Positions 56,378 through 64,000 of a stretch of DNA of 64,000 nt are shown here, piece by piece. The notes beneath the pieces are model-generated. The model was not told the origin of the DNA, ran no database searches, and was given only the letters and a program-made list of their open reading frames with translations. The translations under genes and the position numbers were made by a program. Origin of the DNA: Tulasnella sp. 424 (Eukaryota > Basidiomycota > Agaricomycetes > Cantharellales > Tulasnellaceae); assembly GCA_019633425.1 (NCBI GenBank), contig WSUB01000074.1, positions 124,831-188,830 on the forward strand, in the 5' to 3' direction. Each line of letters opens with the position of its first letter. Positions within the stretch are counted from its first letter, which is position 1.

Positions 56378-59072
56378 ATGGAAAAAGACGGAAACCACGA
56401 TGCCGGCCCGAGTGGGTTACCGTCGAACCACGACGCTTCCTCGAATGAATTCCAGCCGAGCCTGAGCGCCAATATGGTACGTCACCCTCAAGTTTCAACT
56501 CCAATAGCTCACCGAAACAATGCATTTTTCTTAGACGGATAGGCTCGAGAAGCTTGCGAAATGGCGGATGGATCAGTCCTCGATTGAATTCCCTAAGGAG
56601 GCCCGCGAGTTCACGGGGGGCCACGCGACCGTTTCACAGGCCTTTTTGGCCTCTGCCACAGGTAGTAAAGACAGCACAAATCATTTCAATCCTGCCAAAA
56701 ACTATCATCTCGACTCAAGCGGCCCTGCTGCAGAAACCTCTCGGCGGCTCAAGGTCTGTACTACTGAGCGTCTCCGGTCATTGACAGCGACGGGGAGCAG
56801 CTCATCGACTCCAATCTCACAGGCAGTAGCAGTAAAGAAAATCAAGATGTCACAAGATATAGCGCGGGTATTGGGGGTCAGAATACTTTATCCAAGCGCG
56901 TAGGGGATTCCAGCGCTAAGTTTTATTTTTCGGTTCAGTTGACCCTCAGAGAAGCGGAATTTTTAGTCGGGCTTTCTCATGAAAACATCATCAAGCTCGA
57001 AGGGTTCGTTGAGGACTTATCCAAGGATATGATTTGGCTTGTCTTTCCCTGGGAAGAAAACGGTACCTTGAGGGACTTCATTGCTTCGGCGGATTGGGAG
57101 ATTCCTGAGCGAATTTTTCTGGTATGATCTAAATACGTTTACCAAGTCCACCTCTAAGAGTTGCAACCCAGATTAACGACGTGGCCGAAGGAGTGGAATA
57201 CCTCCATAGCCAACGGCCCCCCATACGTCACGGCGACCTTAAATCTGTAGGTTCCGAGAGAGTATGACAATATACTTGGCCAACCTTTCTCTATACTCTG
57301 CAGATAAACGTCTTGGTAAACTCAACATCTCGAGCGGTAATTACCGACTTTGGATCAGCACGTCGTATTCAAATCAAAGATCCCAACAAGGAGGCGAAGC
57401 CAGCTCAACACAAACCCCCGGCGACGCTTTCGCTTGAAGCAACGTTCTGTGCCTTGACCAATACCATAACACTAACCGGGGATCACTACACCCTTCGATG
57501 GGCTGCTCCAGAGCTGCTGTTTGAGGAAGAACCTAGCCTCTGCAGCGACATCTGGGCGCTGGGATGGGTGGCCTATGAGGTAACGTCAGAGTCAGAGTCT
57601 ATTCACAATCGAGGCTCCAAATTGGCTTCAAAATAGGTCATGACCAACTCGATTCCCTTCGAAAACGTCAGGGACGCGATCGTCATCAAACGCGTCATTC
57701 AGGGAGATCTCCCATCCATCACCACCGACTCCCGCATGGCATTAATTCAGGCGCTTTCCTCGGTCATGCTTGCGTGTTGGAGCATCGACCCCAGCAAACG
57801 GCCAACTGCCGAGGGTTGTCGAAAGTCGATCAGCTGGATGGTGAGTAATGCTCATTAGGATTGATTACACGCGATTGAACGATTTCGATACAGCCCATGG
57901 TTACTCCAAACCCAATACGGACCACAGATACGGCGGCTTCCAGGGCTCGCTCTCCAGGGCTTCTGATGCAGTTAGGGTATATGTATTGGCTCCAGGGAGA
58001 CTACTCCAACGCATTGGATTTCTATACCAAGGCTGTGGGTGGCTACGCGGACAACGGCAACAGGAGAGGGGAGATTACTGCACTGGTGCAGCTGGCGCAG
58101 GTGCATCGGTTTCGAAATGAGTACAGCCAGGCCATCCCATTCTACTCGGAAGCCCTTAAAATCTGCACCGACATCGGCGACAGACGAGGAAGAGCCGATG
58201 CTCTTTGGGGTCTTGCCGAGGTGCATCGGGTTCAAGACGAGTACAGCAAAGCCATTACATTTTACTCAGAATCCCTACAAATCCGCACCGACATCGATGA
58301 CAGACAAGGGAGGGCCTCTGCTCTTTGGGGACTCGCTGACATCCATCGGCTTCGGAATGAATACAGCCAGGCCATTGCATTCTACTCCGAAGACCTACAG
58401 ATCCGCACCGACCTCGGCGACAGACAAGGGAGAGCCGATGCTCTTTGGGGTCTCGCTGAGGTGCATCGGCTCCGAAAGGAGTATACCCAGGCCGTGACAT
58501 TCTACTCACAGGCCCTACAAATCTGCACAGACATCGGCAACAGTAGAGGGAGAGCTGATGCTCTGAAGGGTCTCGCTGACGTGCATCGGTTCCAAAACGA
58601 GCCCAGCCAGGCAATTACACTCTACATGGAAGCCCTACAAATTCGCACCGACATCGGCGACAGGCGAGGGAGAGCTTCTGCTCTAAAGGGTCTCGCCGAG
58701 GTGCATCGGATTCGAGAGGAGTACAGCCAGGCCATTCCGTTCTACTCGGAGGCCCTGCAAATCCTCACCAACATCGGCGACAGATACGGGAGTGCCTCTG
58801 CGCTGAAAAGTCTCGCTGGGGTACGTCGGCTCCGAAAGCAGTTCAGCCAGGCCATCGCGCTCTTTTCAGAAGCATTACAAATCTGTACCGACATTGGCGA
58901 CCAATCCGGGAGAGCTTTCGCTCTGTTGGGCCTTGCTGACGTGCATCGCGACCAGGAGGACCATAGCAACGCAATTCGTTGTTATACTGAGGCCACTGAA
59001 GTCTTTGAGCAGATCGGAGATACCCAGGGGGCGGCTTACGCTTCACACAAAGCTGCTGAACGCCGTCAATGA
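56378..59072 (+). CDS. Kinase-TPR fusion protein with intact DFG
   Basis: Seven exons (56378-56476, 56535-56876, 56939-57121, 57172-57246, 57304-57579, 57637-57840, 57894-59072) give 785 aa. Kinase part, residues ~45-400: VAVKK lysine, ENIIKLEGF helix, a WLVFPWEENG hinge, HGDLKSINVLV at 228-238, DFG at 248-250, RWAAPE. HGD in place of HRD is usual for this fungal family. The glycine loop is weak (GGHATVSQAF). From ~415 to 780 there are about nine TPR units of 40 aa (YSQAIPFYSEALKICTDIGDRRGRADALWGL). Exons 3 and 4 have the same lengths (183 and 75) as in the paralogue at 15.98-19.58 kb, so the two genes share one ancestor. Signalling partner unknown. Confidence 0.85.
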
Positions 59073-60814
59073 GATAGCCGAGAAGAAGCCACATGATGCT
59101 TCGGGGATATTTCAGCTTGAGAAGAGTCTTTGGTTGATACTTCACGAAGATTCGTGTATCTACGTGTTTGATGTGCAACGTTTAATGAGTGGTTTCTGTT
59201 GGTTACATCGCTGGTACTCCGTCCGAGCCATTCTTGTTACTCTCCGCATCCCTTCTACGATAGCAACTGTAAAGGTTTCTCTCCTGTTTATGTTGTGACG
59301 TCATGAGAGTGTGGTCCGCGTATCTAACTCGTTTTGATGTACTACGCCAAACGATTCCGAATAACGGGAGTAGGCCTTTGGTGTACCGGTCCGGTGGCCG
59401 CGCCAGCGTCAATCCATTGCGGAGGAAAGTCACACTTACGGAGGGATATTGACTCTTCCGTCCGGAGCGTCCGGTGCCGCTAGCGGGTTTGACAAGGCTG
59501 AAGTAAAAGGTTGGGTTTTGCGGCGGGGACCTAGCGGCGTAAATCGTTGGAGGCAATCATTGCCTCAAATTTAGCAAACCTTTGTTTAGCTACGCGCCGA
59601 CTTACCATCGAGCGAGGGGAGGATAGCGCCAGTGTCAAAGAGCCGGGGATGTCAAAGAGACCCGAATAGCACCGCCACGCTAGATATAAAGGTATTATCA
59701 TATTCACCTGAGAGCAAAAGAGAGGGACGTCGACGCTTGCGCAAAAGCGGCGCAGGGTATCGACAGAGGTAAGCACGAGAGTTAATTGGTAACAGATCTA
59801 GCCTTACGCCACGACTTAGTGACGGGCAACAGCAATAATAATAATATTGAGGTGGCGTAGTCATTTGATATCTTGGACAGTAGAGTTTTTTACTTTTAAA
59901 TAAATATCCCGCCGCGGCAGTAGGCAAGGCACCCGGGAAACGACTTGAGTTCCTGGAAATTGACCACCCGTAAATTAATGACCTTAATGTTACGAGCAGG
60001 GTCGAGATCCATATGAGACTATTTATATACTGTAGTATTAAGTTGGAGTAATACTCTATCATAATTCATGTGTATAAATCAGGGAGTGAGCGTGACGGGA
60101 GAATAACGTCTGTCACATTTCGTCACGACGCTCCTGAAGCCCCTAGCTGAGGTCGTCAATGTCAACGCACTTACTACTACAATGTAAATAGGTATCTATA
60201 TGTACATATATATAACACTCTGTGCACCATTTTACTGCTTAGAAGCGGTCGTTGAGGGTAGTCGTCGATCGTAATTGTCGATCGGAGGTCGGCAATCGGA
60301 ATTGGCGATCGTGACACAAACGGCGCGCCATAGAAACGCGGTCTCTGGGGTCGGTGCTAAGTTGATGGTAACCCCGTGCAGCAGGGACTTGGCCGCGTTC
60401 CGCGGAACCCTGCTCAGAACGACAACGACTCGAAGGTGCTGAGACGCTCTGGGATGTGGCATCAGTCGGTGGTCGCGTCGTATGATGCTGTCACCGGAAT
60501 CTGTCGCGTTCTGGTGCCATTGCCCCTTGCCCGATAGCGGCTGTGTTTGGAACGATGTCAACATCGTCCAGAATGGAATTCGAGTCATCAATAGCTCTCA
60601 CAATACGTCATGATTTGGAAATGGGCCTCGTCAATATCTCAATTGGGATCTCGTCTGCCTTTGGTAAGTGAATTCAATGATTACTATAAAAGGGGGGCAC
60701 TTCTCTGACGATCCCCCACATTTTCACCTTCCTTACCTTCGCTGCCCCCCCCCCCCCTAGTCCCTTCACCTTCACACCAGCGACCCTTTCTCTAACCTCA
60801 CCTCTGTCATCAAC
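59073..60814. other. Intergenic, no gene seen
   Basis: About 1.7 kb. AT-rich stretches near 59820-60060 and 60180-60230 (TATATGTACATATATATA). A pyrimidine-rich leader with a run of nine or more C precedes the next start (60740-60814). No gene supported. Confidence 0.4.
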
Positions 60815-62424
60815 ATGTCAGATACTACGGAGACGCCGCATCTATTTTACTCTCGCCCAGGATCGTCTACTCCTCCCACAACCTCACTACAGCTCCCTAC
60901 AAGACCTCAACACACCCGCCCTCCTCTCTCACTTCCCTCGTCACTCAGCCTCTCTCCCGGACCTTCGGGCACACCATCTCATCCCATTTTCTTTTCCCCC
61001 GCCCTTGTAGACTGTGACATCTCCCTCGTTGAGACGCGACTAGAACAACTCGACATCCACCTCACCAAAATCAACCCATTCAACGCGCAGCGTCTCCACT
61101 ACACCCCTTCCCGCTACCTCGTCGAGTTCATCTTGGACTGCGACGCGTCAAACAACACCTCCCCTAATTGGGAAACCGCCCTTACCATCCTTATTCGGAG
61201 ACACATCAACCAGCGCAAGGATGCGAGCCCAGCAGAAGTTGAACGCTACCGCCGCGCCGTTCAGATCTTAATCGACACTGCGTGCGAGCCAGATGTGGCG
61301 ATACGCCTTTTCCGCAATGAAGGCATCGAAGAGGACGTTTGGGCTTGGGGGATGACAGGTGAAACGGGTCACGGTGGCTCGATATCCGCTGTCGGATCGT
61401 CTGGAAAGCGGGCGAAGCTCCCCAGCTACGTCGACAACCTCAAGGAAAAGAGCCACCAAGGAGACTCGGACAGAATTCGGGCGGCCTTGGCCGACTTTTC
61501 GATTTGCAAAGGTTCGGTATCGACACATGGGAAGAGCTATCCAACGACGAGGAGGTAACGGCGTATTTAATGGATTCCTTGAGCATCGTCGAGCGTATTT
61601 GTGAGTTCTTTACCTATTTATGTCTGTCGACGAAGGCGTCCTGAACTTTTTTGATCTGCGCTTTTGTCTTACAGTCTCCTCCGGAACTGCAAGCGCGACT
61701 CCAGACTCAACAAACCCGGTATCGAGGAAGGTGGTTGACACAGAGCCGTCTTCTGCGGGCCGTGATGGTATGTAGACATTTTATTGACCAGATTCTCATG
61801 AAGAGCGACCGCTGAGCATTTACGGTACTGCGCCTAGTTCCTTCAACTACCGACCGTCCTCACCAGCGACTCGGGGGGGGGGGATCACTCCGTCCAGTGC
61901 GACGTGACGACACCACCGACCACCCTGGCATCATCCTCTCCACCTTCGACATCCCGTACAGCCTCTAAGCCCCGTTCAAAGCGTGCGATTAGACATCACC
62001 GCAAGGCCCGCACCAAGCCCACGCCCCCAGAGCTGCTCGGCCTCGACCTCGAGCTCTTCGACACGTACCCAACGCCGAACCTCCTTTCTCAATGGAAACC
62101 GCACTCCCCTTCCTCCATTCTCTCCACACCCACCCCAAGCAGCCCCACGATCAACGTCACCCCCATCGCAGGGACCATCGTCCGAACCCGGAAGCACCTT
62201 TGCACAACGCAAAACCTACGCCGTCCAATTCAGGACCCACTAGAATCGCGTTTCGGAATCCGAACATGCCTACTACGCTCCCTTTTCGACGCTCAACGCC
62301 ACTTTGTGCTTCATGAACCCCGAGGAACGACGCCGGTTCGACAAGAGGCAGATCAACTTTGGGTGGCGAAGAGAGGTCTGGGGCCACGTCTTGCGCACGG
62401 TGGGACCAGCCGAGGTCCGGGATG
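60815..62424 (+). CDS. Unidentified gene, frame probably disrupted
   Basis: The first exon from 60815 reads well to about 61511 (Ser/Pro-rich start, then LDIHLTKINPFNAQRLHYTP and a helical part). There the sensible frame changes by two bases: ADFSICK continues as FGIDTWEELSNDEEVTAYL in another frame, ending at a normal donor (61600). Further likely exons are 61675-61767 and 61838 on. After a run of ten G near 61876 the frame is unclear; PPELLGLDLELFDTYPTPNLL and, near the end, MNPEERRRFDKRQINFGW...VGPAEVRDE (stop at 62422-62424) look coding but lie in different frames. Either small introns were missed or the gene is decaying. I do not recognise the family. Confidence 0.4.
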
Positions 62425-64000
62425 AGTAGGTTTGGTCGGAGGTTAGTGGGAGGCTGAGATGAATGATTTATTCCTGGGACAAGGAGTGGAAAGCGGGTCA
62501 TCGGGAGAGGTTCGCAAGGAAGGCTGGGTTGATGGCGGGCCAGAACGGACGGGATGGTTCGGGTGGTTCCCGGCTCGAGTGAGGATCGCGCGGAGGTTAA
62601 TGAGGATGCCTGGGGGAACGAGGATTTGTCTGGTGAAGTCGTTCGAGGCGGTAAGGGAAGAGTCTTTGGGAGGCTCAAGGGTGGAAGAGATGGCCGCCAA
62701 CCTTGCCTTCTTCCGACTCGGACGAATCCTTTCCATAATCACTCAAGTCTTTTCGCTCATCTTTCTTCTCACTGCTCTTTATTTTCATTATTATTCTCCC
62801 GAATCCTCTGTATAATTCTGCATTTCGGTTCGAGTCCTTATTTCCTTCACTGTATCTCCAGCTGGTTGTCCGAGTCGACTCACATGTTGAAAGCTGTGTT
62901 TGCGTGTTCCTCGACTACACATAGTCAATTCGTTTCGTTGGTTATTATTGTTCTCTTCTTTCCACTCGTTGGGGGGGTGTCTCGCTTCGATTCAAAACAT
63001 GCAGTGCCAATCGTTGGGAAGGACGGATGAGGCATGACGCGCTTGTCCACCAACATACTATCTTTCCCTTTTCGGAAGGTCAATAGAGGGGGTGTGTCGA
63101 CTTTCATGCAAACAACCTTATTATGTACCGCATTGTCTCCGCTCAGGGCTGAGTAAGACCCCAATATTCCTTTTCTATTTGGAATGTACAGGGTGAATGA
63201 TCTGTCACTCAGTGTTCCGAGACGAAGGCCCATCAGCTCGATTAGGGGAACGAACTGAACCTCTGTTGGAGCGCTGGTATATCTGGCGAGACGGCTTTCA
63301 CTTGCTGACGCCAACTGCACGTAGCATTTCAGAGCCTATGGCTAAAACGTCCTTTGCGCGGCTTGTACACACTTCAACCGCGATCACGTGCAACAAATCT
63401 ATGGCTGAATTTCGCCTCCCCCGCCGAAGATTGATCGTAACCATCCTCGTAGCTTTTACTATAGCAACTCGAGCTCTAGCTCCTGGAATATACGCAGTAG
63501 TGTCTGTCATGCACATCAGCCGGCACCCGGGTGCCACACGTCCTTGCACACGCATCATCAGCGATAATCACCGTTCTAGGAAATGATGTCATAGATCGCG
63601 TACAGTTGTTCTACAAAGCTCACGTACATGTTAAAGTCCAGAAACGTAGTAAAGGCTCGCGGGAGATCATCCAGGAGAGAGTGACATACGACTACCTTCT
63701 CCTCTTCCTTCTCCCCCTCCCCCTCGGTCCCACCCGGCAGAGAGACCGGAATATCCGGAGCCGTAGTCTCCGATTACCACCAAGTATAGGATCAGTCGTT
63801 CTCGTTCCGGTAGTTCCGGTAGACCCAGAAACGACTCGCCAACGAGCCCCATCACGTGATTCCTGGAGACTCGCTCAGAGTGACGCAGGTGTATCGGCGA
63901 ATGGAACGTCTTCCGGCGGTGCAGCGCCAAATCAAGAAATCGACTCGGTATGAGTACTTTCACGCCAGATTGATCGGGTGTGTATGTTGAATGGGGTGTG
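62425..64000. other. No gene that I can support
   Basis: Short open stretches exist on both strands (for example 63531-63953 +), but none shows a domain, family block or consistent splice borders. The right edge may contain an exon of a gene that extends beyond the window. Confidence 0.4.

Noticed and set aside
63531..63953. Plus-strand frame of 140 codons near the right edge
   Set aside because: No recognisable block and no supporting borders; it could be part of a gene outside the window, but there is nothing to show it.

Overview
The window looks like nuclear DNA of a filamentous basidiomycete (Agaricomycetes). Genes are split by many short introns of about 50-65 bases with GT-AG borders. 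The gene families are typical of that group: kinase-TPR fusions with an HGDLKS loop, HMG-box and F-box proteins, an MFS drug exporter and a two-exon-start ERG6-like methyltransferase. The abundance of kinase-TPR genes would fit Cantharellales, but that is only a guess. All gene models below were assembled by hand from reading frames, splice borders and comparison of paralogues inside the window; no database search was possible.

Region 1 (1-15.4 kb) is a mosaic of segmental duplications. Four near-identical genes for a 178-179 aa secreted protein (1237, 4524, 8840, 11654; all +) each carry a TATA box exactly 60 bases before the ATG. They alternate with an intact RING-H2 gene (6.2-7.8 kb, -), an intact DUF2236/mpaB-type oxygenase-like gene (13.3-15.2 kb, +), and broken pieces of these genes and of a kinase gene.

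Region 2 (15.4-32.4 kb) starts with a kinase-TPR gene on the minus strand. It is followed by a cassette repeated three times: tail of the DUF2236 gene, ADP-ribose pyrophosphatase (NUDIX, -), sterol C-24 methyltransferase (+), and a Cys-rich zinc-module gene (+). Some cassette members are intact (NUDIX at 20.1 and 25.4 kb, methyltransferase at 21.6 and 29.5 kb, zinc-module gene at 31.3 kb). Others are truncated, fused or frameshifted.

Region 3 (32.9-43.8 kb) is the most striking part. Four tandem genes encode proteins with repeated C-x2-C...C-x3-C zinc modules followed by a PARP-like ADP-ribosyltransferase domain. The His-Tyr-Glu triad can be read directly in three copies, while the fourth has Ala for Glu. 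The neighbouring NUDIX genes would act on free ADP-ribose, so the island may combine making and clearing ADP-ribose; this link is inference.

Region 4 (44-64 kb) holds a fifth, divergent member of the secreted family with the same intron positions, phases and 60-base TATA spacing (44.1-45.0 kb, -). It also has an HMG-box regulator, an MFS transporter, an F-box protein, a 668-base element with terminal inverted repeats and a 9-bp target duplication (54.6-55.3 kb), a second kinase-TPR gene (56.4-59.1 kb, +), and a poorly resolved, probably frameshifted gene at 60.8-62.4 kb. No rRNA, tRNA or CRISPR array was recognised.
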